Assembly (NCBI GenBank): GCA_955651735.1
Contig: CATPAM010000093.1
Coordinates: 1 to 5,730, forward strand
From: Candidatus Acidiferrales bacterium
Lineage (GTDB): Bacteria; Acidobacteriota; Terriglobia; Acidiferrales; UBA7541
DNA length: 5,730 nt
Direction of reading: 5' to 3'
The notes below the pieces were generated by a model, which saw only the letters and a list, made by a program, of their open reading frames with translations, had not been told where the DNA came from and did no database searches. This document shows, in pieces, positions 1 to 5,524 of the stretch. Position 1 is the stretch's first letter. Each line of letters starts with the position of its first letter. The translations under genes were made by a program, and so were the position numbers.

Positions 1-1044
1 CCCACCGGTACGAAAGCTGATGCGCCGCGGCGATATATTAGAAAAGTCGTTGGCGGGAGAGACGACATTGGCCGCGACGTTCACGTTAAGCGTGGCCATC
101 AGCAGCGCAAGCATGGCCAGGACTACAGCAAAAGGATTGCCGAGTCGCGAGAGCACGGCGACCGGATCCCACAGCGCTTGCCCGAAGATGATAAGTGTGG
201 CCGATGTTACCGCGATGCCGATGAAGGAATAGAACGTCATCGTCGCGGGAAGCCCGAGGGCCTGACCAATCATCTGGTCGCGTTGGCTCCGCGCGTAGCG
301 GGTGAAGTCGGGAATATTGAGCGAGACCGTGGCCCAGAAGCCAACCACGCCCGTCAGCGACGGGATGAAGAAGCGGAAAAACTCGCCGAAGGTTTGAAAT
401 TTGGAAGGCGTCGCAAGCATAGGACCGAATCCACCCGCTTTGCTGCGGGCCCATAGAAGCAGCGCGAGCCCGATCAGCAGCAGGAACGGCGCGGAGATCC
501 CTTGCAAGAAACGGATGGTTTCGATGCCGCGCAAAATTACGAGCACGTTGAGCAGCCAGAACGCTGCGAAGCAAATGGCAGGACCGTACGCGAAATCGCC
601 CCAACCGGGAGCGAGCGCAATGAGCATGGCGTTGAGAGCTTCGCCACCAATCCACGTCTGAATGCCGAACCAACCGCACGCGACCAAAGCGCGGAGTATG
701 GCGGGAATATTCGCGCCAAGCACGCCGAACGAAGCGCGCGCGAATACCGGAAACGGAATTCCGTAGCGCGCGCCGGCATGCGCGTTGAGCAACATGGGAA
801 TCAGCACCAACACGTTGCCGAGGAAAACGGTGAACAGTGCCTGCTTCCAGTTCATCCCGCCGGCAATCATGCCGCTGGCCAGCATGTAGGTGGGGATGTT
901 GACGCTCATGGAGATCCACAGCGCCGCGTAATTGTAGGTGCGCCACGTGCGCCGCTCCGCGGCGACGGGCGCGAGGTCTTTGTTGTAGAGCGAGCTCTCG
1001 CGGATGGTATCGGCGGCGAGAGTCACGGTGTAGGCGTCAGTCAT
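1..1044 (-). CDS. NCS1-family nucleobase/hydantoin/allantoin transporter, C-terminus beyond the window
   Basis: Inner-membrane symporter of the nucleobase-cation-symport-1 family (Mhp1, PucI and CodB type), probably importing a pyrimidine, hydantoin or allantoin. The frame is open from ATG at 1044 to the left edge, giving 348 residues of a usual 480-500. About eight of twelve membrane segments are present, near residues 40-60, 68-90, 112-142, 155-172, 183-199, 226-245, 266-288 and 303-330. Family motifs are clear: NIPTYMLASG (49-58), GIPFPVFARASFGV (95-108), GWFGIQTWIGG (124-134) and NVAANVVSPAND (322-333). By alignment from memory with Mhp1, ligand residues Trp117, Gln121, Trp220 and Asn318 match W125, Q129, W237 and N326. 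Mhp1 sodium ligands Ser312/Thr313 align with N320/V321. The start lies five bases after the dehydrogenase stop without a clear Shine-Dalgarno, so translation is probably coupled. The family call is firm; the substrate is inferred from neighbours. Confidence 0.93.
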   Translation of the reverse strand, partial: MTDAYTVTLAADTIRESSLYNKDLAPVAAERRTWRTYNYAALWISMSVNIPTYMLASGMIAGGMNWKQALFTVFLGNVLVLIPMLLNAHAGARYGIPFPVFARASFGVLGANIPAILRALVACGWFGIQTWIGGEALNAMLIALAPGWGDFAYGPAICFAAFWLLNVLVILRGIETIRFLQGISAPFLLLIGLALLLWARSKAGGFGPMLATPSKFQTFGEFFRFFIPSLTGVVGFWATVSLNIPDFTRYARSQRDQMIGQALGLPATMTFYSFIGIAVTSATLIIFGQALWDPVAVLSRLGNPFAVVLAMLALLMATLNVNVAANVVSPANDFSNISPRRISFRTGG

Positions 1045-1049
1045 TGCGG

Positions 1050-2558
1050 CTAGTAGATGTTGGATTCACGCTTGCGCCCCGTGAAATCGATATACACGGC
1101 CTTCAGTTCCGTGAAGAAATCGATGGCCACGCGGCCCATTTCGCGTATGCCGACGCCGGTAGCTTTCATCCCGCCGAACGGAAGCTGCGCCTCGCCGCCA
1201 ACCGTTGGCGAATTCACGTGCGTGATGCCGGTCTCAATGCGGTCGATGAACTCGAAAATCTTCGCGGCATCATTGGAATAAAGCGAGCTGGAGAGGCCAT
1301 AGCGTACCGAGTTGGCCACCTGCAGCGCTTGGTCGAAACCGCGCACGCGAATGACCGAAAGCACCGGGCCGAAGATTTCGTCTTGCGCAATCGTGGAATC
1401 AGGCGCGACGTGATCGAAAATCGTCGGTGACACGAAATAGCCGCGATCGTACGCGCCGCCGCTGAGGCGCTGACCGCCAAGCAGGAGCTTGCCTTCCTTC
1501 TTCCCGATTGCGATGTAGTGCAAATCGGTTTTTAGCTGCGATTCGTCGACCGCCGGCCCCATGTCGATTCCCGGCTCGAGACCGTTGCCGGTGCGGAGTT
1601 TGGCTGCGCGCTCCACCAGGAGCTGCACGAATTTGTCGGCCACCGATTCTTCAATGATGACGCGGCTCGTAGCGGTGCAGCGCTGCCCGGTGGAGGCGAA
1701 CGCGCCGGAGACCGTGGATTCCACAGCCAGCGGTAGATCGGCGTCAGATAGAATCACCAGCGGATTTTTCCCGCCCATTTCGCACTGGCACTTCTTCATG
1801 TGCCGTGCCCCCTGCGCGTACAGCTCGCTGCCCACTTGGTTTGAACCAGTAAAGGAAACCGCCCGGACGTCGGGATGCTGCAAAAGTTCATCTCCAATTT
1901 GGCTGCCGGAGCCCACAACCATGTTCAGCACGCCAGTCGGAACGCCCGCCTGTTCAAAAATCTGAATCACCCTAGCGCCGGTGAACGGCGTGAGCGTGGC
2001 GGGCTTAAAGACAACGGTGTTTCCAGCAACCAACGCTGGAGCGATTTTCCAAACGGGGATAGAAACGGGGAAATTCCACGGCGCAATCGCCGCGATCACG
2101 CCGAGTGGTTGCTTCAGCGTGTACGCAAAATTCTTTGGCAGCTCGCTCGGCAGAGTTTCGCCGCCCATGCGCCGGCCTTCTGCGGCCATTAATTCCAGGA
2201 TGTTGATAGATTTCTGGACTTCGCCGAGCGCATCCTTCAGTGTTTTGCCCTCTTCGCGCGTCATCAAGCGCGCAAGATCATCCTTTTGCTCCCCCATCAC
2301 CAGCGCTGCTTTGGCGATAACGCGGCCGCGCACCGGAGCCGGTGTGTCGCGCCAGACCGGAAAAGCCGCGCGCGCCGCAGCGACTGCTTCGCGCGTTTCT
2401 TCCCGCGTTGAAAGCGGTGCGAAGCCGATGATTTCGTCCAGATTTGCGGGATTGCGCCGCTCGGAAGCGCGCGTCGCGGAAGATTCAACCCACCGGCCAT
2501 TGATGAAATTGCGGCAGGTCTGCGAAGTAGAGACGGCGGTAGCCATGGCTTGCTCCAT
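1050..2558 (-). CDS. NAD(P)-dependent aldehyde dehydrogenase (semialdehyde dehydrogenase type)
   Basis: Soluble aldehyde dehydrogenase of 502 residues, full length for the superfamily. Visible motifs are PWNFP (160-164, oxyanion Asn162), FKPA (184-187, cofactor-binding Lys185), FTGS (236-239), CEMGGK (259-264, general base Glu260), GQRC (291-294, catalytic Cys294), EIFGPV (394-399) and PFGGMKATG (460-468). The general style is that of 2-oxoglutarate semialdehyde and succinate semialdehyde dehydrogenases. Glu260 and GQRCTA argue against CoA-acylating methylmalonate/malonate semialdehyde dehydrogenases, so the product should be a free carboxylic acid. Lying between an N-carbamoyl amino acid hydrolase and an NCS1 transporter, it could oxidise malonate semialdehyde derived from beta-alanine; this is inference. 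Two starts are possible: ATG 2558 and ATG 2546, each 6-7 bases after a GGAG. The upstream gene ends 12 bases before the first start, so the two are co-transcribed. Confidence 0.95.
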   Translation of the reverse strand: MEQAMATAVSTSQTCRNFINGRWVESSATRASERRNPANLDEIIGFAPLSTREETREAVAAARAAFPVWRDTPAPVRGRVIAKAALVMGEQKDDLARLMTREEGKTLKDALGEVQKSINILELMAAEGRRMGGETLPSELPKNFAYTLKQPLGVIAAIAPWNFPVSIPVWKIAPALVAGNTVVFKPATLTPFTGARVIQIFEQAGVPTGVLNMVVGSGSQIGDELLQHPDVRAVSFTGSNQVGSELYAQGARHMKKCQCEMGGKNPLVILSDADLPLAVESTVSGAFASTGQRCTATSRVIIEESVADKFVQLLVERAAKLRTGNGLEPGIDMGPAVDESQLKTDLHYIAIGKKEGKLLLGGQRLSGGAYDRGYFVSPTIFDHVAPDSTIAQDEIFGPVLSVIRVRGFDQALQVANSVRYGLSSSLYSNDAAKIFEFIDRIETGITHVNSPTVGGEAQLPFGGMKATGVGIREMGRVAIDFFTELKAVYIDFTGRKRESNIY

Positions 2559-2570
2559 TTGCTCGCTCCA

Positions 2571-3473
2571 TCAGTCCGCAGCCGCAGCATTCTCCGCCGC
2601 GCGCGTGCGCGTGATCTCGCCGTAAGACTCCGGCCGCCGATCGCGATAGAACTGCCACGTATCGCGAACCTGCTGAATCTCATCCAGGTTCAGCTCGGCG
2701 ACCAGCAGCTCGTCTTTGTCGCGGCTAGCCTGCGCCACGATTTTCCCTCGCGGATTGCAGAAATAGCTCTTGCCGTAAAACTCCCCAATTTCCCACGGCT
2801 GTTCCGTGCCCACGCGATTTATGGCGGCAACGAAATACGCATTGGGCACCGCGTGCGCGGGCTGCTCAAGTTCCCAGAGATATTCAGAAAGTCCGGCGAC
2901 CGTCGCCGAAGGATTGTAGACAATCTCCGCCCCGTTGAGCCCCAGAATGCGCGCGCCTTCTGGAAAATGCCGGTCGTAGCAGATGTACACGCCAACACGC
3001 GCGTAGCGCGTCTCGAAGACCGGATATCCGGCATTCCCCGGCGTAAAATAAAATTTCTCCCAAAAGCCTGGATGGCAGTGCGGAATGTGGTGCTTGCGAT
3101 ATTTCCCGAGATAGCGCCCGTCGGCGTCGATCACTGCGGCCGTGTTGTAGTACACACCAGTCATTTCCACTTCGTAGATCGGCACGACCAGGACCATCTG
3201 GTGCTTCTTCGCCAGCTTCTGCATCCGCGCGATCGTGGCGCCGTTGGGCACGCGCTCGGTCAGCTCATACCAGCGCGTCTGCTGCTCGGCGCAAAAGTAA
3301 GGACCATAGAAAAGTTCCTGCAGACCAAGGATTTGCACCTTTTTCTTGGCAGCATCGGCGATCAGGCGTTCGTGCTTGGCAATCATTTTTTCCTTGATCT
3401 CGCCAAGCGACACCTTTTCCGGCGACCACTCACAGCGCACTTGAATCAGGCCGCAGCGCACATTGCGAGCCAT
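2571..3473 (-). CDS. Nitrilase-superfamily amidohydrolase, probable N-carbamoyl-beta-alanine amidohydrolase (beta-ureidopropionase)
   Basis: Predicted to hydrolyse an N-carbamoyl amino acid (N-carbamoyl-beta-alanine in reductive uracil breakdown) to the amino acid, ammonia and CO2 in the cytosol. The 300 residues cover the whole carbon-nitrogen hydrolase fold. The catalytic triad is Glu53 (LQELFYGPYF), Lys127 (YRKHHIP) and Cys165 (YICYDRHFPEG); Glu139 (FWEKFYF) fits the family's second glutamate. The NPSATVAGLSEYLWELEQ (188-205), AAINRVGTE (216-224) and EFYGKSY (231-237) stretches resemble animal beta-ureidopropionase, favouring that activity over nitrilase or plain amidase. I chose ATG 3473 over an in-frame TTG at 3488. 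GGAGG (3479-3483) lies five bases before the ATG, and would fall inside the coding sequence if the TTG were used. It is the first gene of the operon, directly behind a plausible promoter. Other N-carbamoyl substrates, such as hydantoin-derived ones, cannot be excluded. Confidence 0.9.
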   Translation of the reverse strand: MARNVRCGLIQVRCEWSPEKVSLGEIKEKMIAKHERLIADAAKKKVQILGLQELFYGPYFCAEQQTRWYELTERVPNGATIARMQKLAKKHQMVLVVPIYEVEMTGVYYNTAAVIDADGRYLGKYRKHHIPHCHPGFWEKFYFTPGNAGYPVFETRYARVGVYICYDRHFPEGARILGLNGAEIVYNPSATVAGLSEYLWELEQPAHAVPNAYFVAAINRVGTEQPWEIGEFYGKSYFCNPRGKIVAQASRDKDELLVAELNLDEIQQVRDTWQFYRDRRPESYGEITRTRAAENAAAAD

Positions 3474-3484
3474 AGCCACCTCCC
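3474..3484 (-). promoter_or_regulatory. Ribosome binding site fixing the amidohydrolase start
   Basis: The minus strand reads GGGAGGTGGCT directly before ATG 3473, placing a strong GGAGG five bases upstream. This decides for ATG 3473 over the TTG at 3488. Confidence 0.8.
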
Positions 3485-3501
3485 ACAAAACGATGGCGAA
3501 A

Positions 3502-3530
3502 AGTCTACTCCCCGGCCCCGCGCCTCACAA
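3502..3530 (-). promoter_or_regulatory. Sigma70-like promoter of the amidohydrolase-dehydrogenase-transporter operon
   Basis: On the minus strand, TTGTGA (3530-3525) is separated by exactly 17 bases from TAGACT (3507-3502). Each box matches four of six consensus bases. Transcription would begin near 3495, giving a leader of about 22 bases that holds the GGAGG ribosome site. Position and spacing fit well, but this is a by-eye match only. Confidence 0.5.
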
Positions 3531-3559
3531 GGACCAGCCGGGATAGCGGATACGGACGG

Positions 3560-3578
3560 AAAAAAGGGACCACCCCCC
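3560..3578 (-). terminator. Weak terminator-like element upstream of the operon promoter
   Basis: The minus strand reads GGGGGG, TGGT, CCC, TTTTTT. It could fold with three G-C pairs followed by G-U pairs around a four-base loop, ending in a T run. It could insulate the operon from minus-strand transcription coming from 3700-4075. The stem is poor, so a chance G/T tract is equally possible. Confidence 0.22.
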
Positions 3579-3609
3579 TCCCGACGCGCGCCTAGCCTCC
3601 TCGCTTGTG

Positions 3610-3703
3610 ACTTGTCCGGTACTAGAATCAACTTGTCCGCCGCGTTTATCAGGAGCTACCCAGAGACAATCGTTGCGATGTCGGGACTTACTCGCGGACA
3701 AGT
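3610..3703. repeat. ACTTGTCCG repeat cluster (two direct copies, one inverted)
   Basis: ACTTGTCCGG lies at 3610-3619 and ACTTGTCCGC at 3631-3640, in the same orientation and exactly 21 bp apart, about two helical turns. GCGGACAAGT at 3694-3703 is the exact reverse complement of the second copy. A related palindrome, GGACATGTCC, occurs at 3795-3804. Such spacing suits a dimeric DNA-binding protein, or the repeated binding sites at the ends of some insertion sequences. No transposase is present in the window. Confidence 0.55.
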
Positions 3704-3707
3704 CAGG

Positions 3708-3800
3708 TTATCGTGTAGCAGGCGTCAAATAGACCACGTACCCAAAGAAAACAGCAAACATCCAGGCAGAGACTCCCATGAATCGCAAAGCTTTGGACAT
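3708..3800 (-). CDS. Possible 30-residue single-helix membrane peptide
   Basis: A short frame runs from ATG 3800 to TAA at 3708-3710. It begins with a basic MSKALR segment, followed by the hydrophobic stretch SAWMFAVFFGYVVYL (11-25) and a short TPATR tail. This is the layout of a small single-pass membrane protein with a cytoplasmic positive N-terminus. AAGGTG lies about ten bases upstream of the start, somewhat far for a ribosome site. I recognise no family. A chance ORF of this length is common, and the hydrophobic organisation is the only argument for it. Confidence 0.3.
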   Translation of the reverse strand: MSKALRFMGVSAWMFAVFFGYVVYLTPATR

Positions 3801-3831
3801 GTCCGATTAGCACCTTAAATAGGACTTAGGG

Positions 3832-4074
3832 CTACAGGTTCGGTTGCAGATCACCACCCCCATGCAACCATGGCAACTCCTTTCGAGACCTATACTGCGG
3901 GATGATCTCCAACTCGGCGTTAATCTCAACGAGGGTTTCGGAGCTTCGGAACCAGTTTCGATGACGGAAATCTGTCTGTTTCGCAGCAGAATTGTAAGCC
4001 TTGTTAACTGCAATCGTTGCAATCCCACCGTGCTGGTGTCCACGCATTGCCGACTCGCGCTTCCGATACAGCAC
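3832..4074 (-). CDS. Doubtful ORF of 71-80 residues, no recognised family
   Basis: A minus-strand frame runs from GTG 4074 (or ATG 4047, giving 71 residues) to TAG at 3832. Its later half, around ETLVEINAELEIIPQYRS, has a natural-looking amino acid mix. There is no convincing ribosome site before either start, and no motif that I recognise. It lies downstream of the 87/99-residue pair on the same strand. It could be a gene remnant or chance, and shifted frames over the same DNA look no better. Confidence 0.2.
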   Translation of the reverse strand: MLYRKRESAMRGHQHGGIATIAVNKAYNSAAKQTDFRHRNWFRSSETLVEINAELEIIPQYRSRKELPWLHGGGDLQPNL

Positions 4075-4187
4075 TAAGACTTACCGGGAGTTGAGTAGTT
4101 TAGCGGTCCGCCAGTCAATCTCGATGGCGGGGCCACACGAATCCGCAGATCGCTCCCGGGAGCGAGGCGTTGCTCTGCACCGTTGTT
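4075..4187. other. Spacer downstream of the 99-residue gene
   Basis: Apart from the perfect palindrome at 4150-4165, nothing in this spacer can be assigned. Together with the doubtful ORF to its left, 3801-4187 contains no confidently called gene. Confidence 0.4.
4150..4165. terminator. Perfect 16-bp palindrome, possible hairpin after the two-gene unit
   Basis: TCGCTCCCGGGAGCGA is a perfect inverted repeat starting 22 bases beyond the stop of the 99-residue gene. In RNA it could form a six-pair stem with a CCGG loop. No T run follows on either strand, so it would be a weak intrinsic terminator. It may instead be an mRNA-stabilising hairpin or a protein-binding site. Confidence 0.35.
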
Positions 4188-4487
4188 TCAGTTCGTGCCC
4201 GAGGGGTCGGTCGGATCGAAAACGGTAATGTCCGTCCAAATATCAAGAAAAGGAAAGTCGCCGGGCCACCAAAGCGTGAACAGGACAAATCCATCTTGCG
4301 GTGCAATGCTGCCTGCAATTACCGGGCGTGCATCCCCGATAAAACGTCCGGGTACAGAAGCGCTCAAGTCCGCCTCAGCCGCGGTAATCAACACGAAAGA
4401 GTCATGCAGAATGATATCCCACCCGAACGTGTAGTTGGCGAGCCGTGGAGCGCCGCGCCATAGGTGACGCCAATGTTGTTGAGCCAT
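4188..4487 (-). CDS. Small conserved-looking protein, 99 residues, unknown function
   Basis: A probably soluble, beta-rich small protein with no signal peptide. Striking segments are NYTFGWDIILHDSFVLI (18-34), GRFIGDARPVIAGSIAPQDG (47-66) and LDIWTDITVFDPTDP (81-95). The last two recall small hypothetical proteins with RF.GDA...IAP.DGG and WTDI.VFD patterns, a likeness from memory for which I can give no function. The start is ATG 4487, eight bases after AAAGGAG (4496-4502). An in-frame GTG at 4493 sits only two bases from that site and is unlikely. The ribosome site overlaps the end of the upstream 87-residue gene, so the two are almost certainly translated together. The many Trp and Phe residues and the Asp-rich C-terminus are notable. 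Confidence 0.7.
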   Translation of the reverse strand: MAQQHWRHLWRGAPRLANYTFGWDIILHDSFVLITAAEADLSASVPGRFIGDARPVIAGSIAPQDGFVLFTLWWPGDFPFLDIWTDITVFDPTDPSGTN

Positions 4488-4492
4488 CTTCA

Positions 4493-4756
4493 CTACTCCT
4501 TTGACGTTGGGTCTTCATGTTCCCCAGCGCGTGGTTTCCTGATGAGCAGTCTTCCACTAATGGGAAAGGCTGTCAGTTGTACGACAAAGCTTCCATCCGG
4601 CTGAACATTAGCGGTACCAATTCGTTGCTCGAAGTTTTGGGCGTTGGTTTCCTTGTCACCGACAACTTTGTGCTTGGAATCGGGATGTGCGGCATGCACC
4701 GTTTTTCGGGCCTCGATTACGGTGAACACAGGCATCCATTTCATTTCGGTTTGCAT
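4493..4756 (-). CDS. Small conserved-looking protein, 87 residues, unknown function
   Basis: A small soluble protein of probable beta structure. The segment RIGTANVQPDGSFVVQLTAF (45-64) followed by PISGRLLIRKP (65-75) recalls a group of small bacterial hypothetical proteins with a VFTVIE...W.RIG.AF.NRDGS....LDALP.NG.L.IR pattern. Here W is replaced by Q, and an extra charged segment (HPDSKHKVVGDKETNAQN, 24-41) is inserted. The likeness is from memory and carries no known function. ATG 4756 is preceded by GGGAGG (4762-4767) at five bases. It is the first gene of a two-gene unit: its TAG at 4493-4495 lies inside the ribosome-site spacer of the 99-residue gene. Its lysine- and glutamate-rich C-terminal tail looks disordered. 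Confidence 0.72.
   Translation of the reverse strand: MQTEMKWMPVFTVIEARKTVHAAHPDSKHKVVGDKETNAQNFEQRIGTANVQPDGSFVVQLTAFPISGRLLIRKPRAGEHEDPTSKE
4496..4502 (-). promoter_or_regulatory. Ribosome binding site of the 99-residue gene, inside the preceding gene
   Basis: AAAGGAG on the minus strand is followed by an eight-base spacer and ATG 4487. It overlaps the last codons of the 87-residue gene and supports both the ATG choice and coupled translation. Confidence 0.7.
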
Positions 4757-4761
4757 TTCTG

Positions 4762-4767
4762 CCTCCC
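4762..4767 (-). promoter_or_regulatory. Ribosome binding site of the 87-residue gene
   Basis: GGGAGG on the minus strand lies five bases before ATG 4756, supporting that start. Confidence 0.65.
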
Positions 4768-4820
4768 TTCAAGTGTTGGAGGTTCTTTGGCGAGCCGTTG
4801 GTTTTCGGCATTGCCGAGGC

Positions 4821-4826
4821 AGTATA
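4821..4826 (-). promoter_or_regulatory. Candidate -10 box for the 87/99-residue unit
   Basis: TATACT on the minus strand is a five-of-six match to TATAAT, 65 bases before ATG 4756. At 16-18 bases upstream there is only A/T-rich sequence (CATAAA region, 4844-4849), with no good -35 box. A weak or activator-dependent promoter is possible. Confidence 0.3.
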
Positions 4827-4950
4827 CACTTTCGGTCGCGATATTTATGCCTGCCTAACGGAATTACTGCAGTCCCAACCACAAGGGACCGTGTTGTGTG
4901 AGTCGATGGGACGTCTTATATCAGTCGAACAGGTGGAGTATCACGACGGT

Positions 4951-4958
4951 AGTATACT
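4951..4958 (+). promoter_or_regulatory. Candidate -10 box in the palindrome AGTATACT
   Basis: TATACT (4953-4958) ends six bases before ATG 4965. Transcription from it would start at or next to the ATG, implying a leaderless message. That fits the absence of any Shine-Dalgarno there. No -35 box is evident. Confidence 0.28.
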
Positions 4959-4964
4959 TTTCTC

Positions 4965-5180
4965 ATGCGATGTGCTTGCTGTACGGTGGCCCTGGCGGCT
5001 TGCGTTTCATTGGTAAGTGCCCAGAGAGTCCCGACGTTCGACCTTCCTGGAACCCTAGAGCTTGTGGACCTACCCCCTCACGCAACCCCTGTTGAAGCAA
5101 TGATGCTCGGTCTTCACCCACTGAGACTTGACGATGAAATCCAGGCTTGGCCGGACCGAGATGGCAAATTCGTTTTGTAA
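4965..5180 (+). CDS. Small secreted or lipid-anchored protein, probably truncated at its 3' end
   Basis: The 71-residue product begins with a short basic start and a hydrophobic stretch (residues 4-18), ending VSAQ, a plausible signal peptidase cut after Ala19. LAAC (10-13) also fits a lipobox with Cys13. The mature part contains PPHATPVEAMMLGLHPLRL (37-55) and EIQAWPDRDGKFVL (58-71). A DGKFVL strand normally leads into a further beta strand in secreted carboxypeptidase-regulatory-like domains, so the TAA right after it suggests a missing C-terminus. That family hint is inference. The end overlaps by 67 bases the converging minus-strand cyclase-like fragment. No ribosome site is visible. Confidence 0.45.
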   Translation: MRCACCTVALAACVSLVSAQRVPTFDLPGTLELVDLPPHATPVEAMMLGLHPLRLDDEIQAWPDRDGKFVL

Positions 5181-5512
5181 ATCGGTTCTAGGGGAAAGCT
5201 AATGACGATGTGATCAGAGAAGGTGCTTATCGCAGGTTTAATCGTGATTGTTTTATTGGTTTCGTTAACTGCAGATTGCACGTCGAAATCACCGCGAAGT
5301 GTGGAGAGCGCCAAGAGGAGGCCCAGAATCTTTCGTCTCGTCGTGTCATCGGTTCGCGAACTGACTTCGCTGAAGCCAAGAAAATCGACAAACGCTGTAA
5401 ATTGTTCTTCGTATTTGGGGTCCATATCCCACAAGACTATCGTGTGAGCCGGAGCTGCGCCATCTTCGCGTGGCCCCGGTAGGGGCATTGGATTCTTGTC
5501 GAATCCGACCAT
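5114..5512 (-). pseudogene. N-terminal fragment of a cyclase-homology-like protein
   Basis: The frame reads naturally from HTIVLWDMDPKYEEQFTAFV to about 5183, at SFPLEPI. It contains FVDFLGFSEV and, about 57 residues later, FSDHIVIS. This pairing of an Asp in xDxxGF and a second Asp in xSDxIxIS is typical of hypothetical proteins related to class III nucleotidyl cyclases. There the two Asp positions bind metal; whether this one could is unknown. After SFPLEPI the frame runs antisense to the secreted-protein ORF, ending in a low-complexity SSSSLSG tail, so the C-terminal half of the usual domain seems lost. The start is unclear: ATG 5512 or TTG 5524, neither with a ribosome site. Confidence 0.45.
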
Positions 5513-5524
5513 CGTACGCAGCAA

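Noticed and set aside
86..946. A 286-residue minus-strand ORF over the transporter region
   Set aside because: It is rich in Arg, His and Cys without any family motif. The overlapping minus-strand frame ending at position 1 gives a clear NCS1 transporter, so this one is a shadow.
502..1053. A 183-residue plus-strand ORF rich in Arg, Glu and Gly
   Set aside because: It is antisense to the transporter, has unnatural composition and carries no motif.
3474..3488. TTG 3488 as the amidohydrolase start
   Set aside because: The GGAGG ribosome site would lie inside the coding sequence. ATG 3473 is correctly spaced from it, and the homologous region begins there.
2550..3818. A 422-residue plus-strand ORF
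   Set aside because: It is entirely antisense to the well-supported amidohydrolase for most of its length and has no recognisable domain. GC-rich genes often leave such long antisense frames open.
3844..4228. Overlapping plus-strand ORFs of 75-77 residues
   Set aside because: They have Cys/Ser/Arg-rich random-looking composition, no ribosome site and no motif.
4517..4858. A 113-residue plus-strand ORF
   Set aside because: It is antisense to the 87-residue gene, which has a good ribosome site and family-like sequence.
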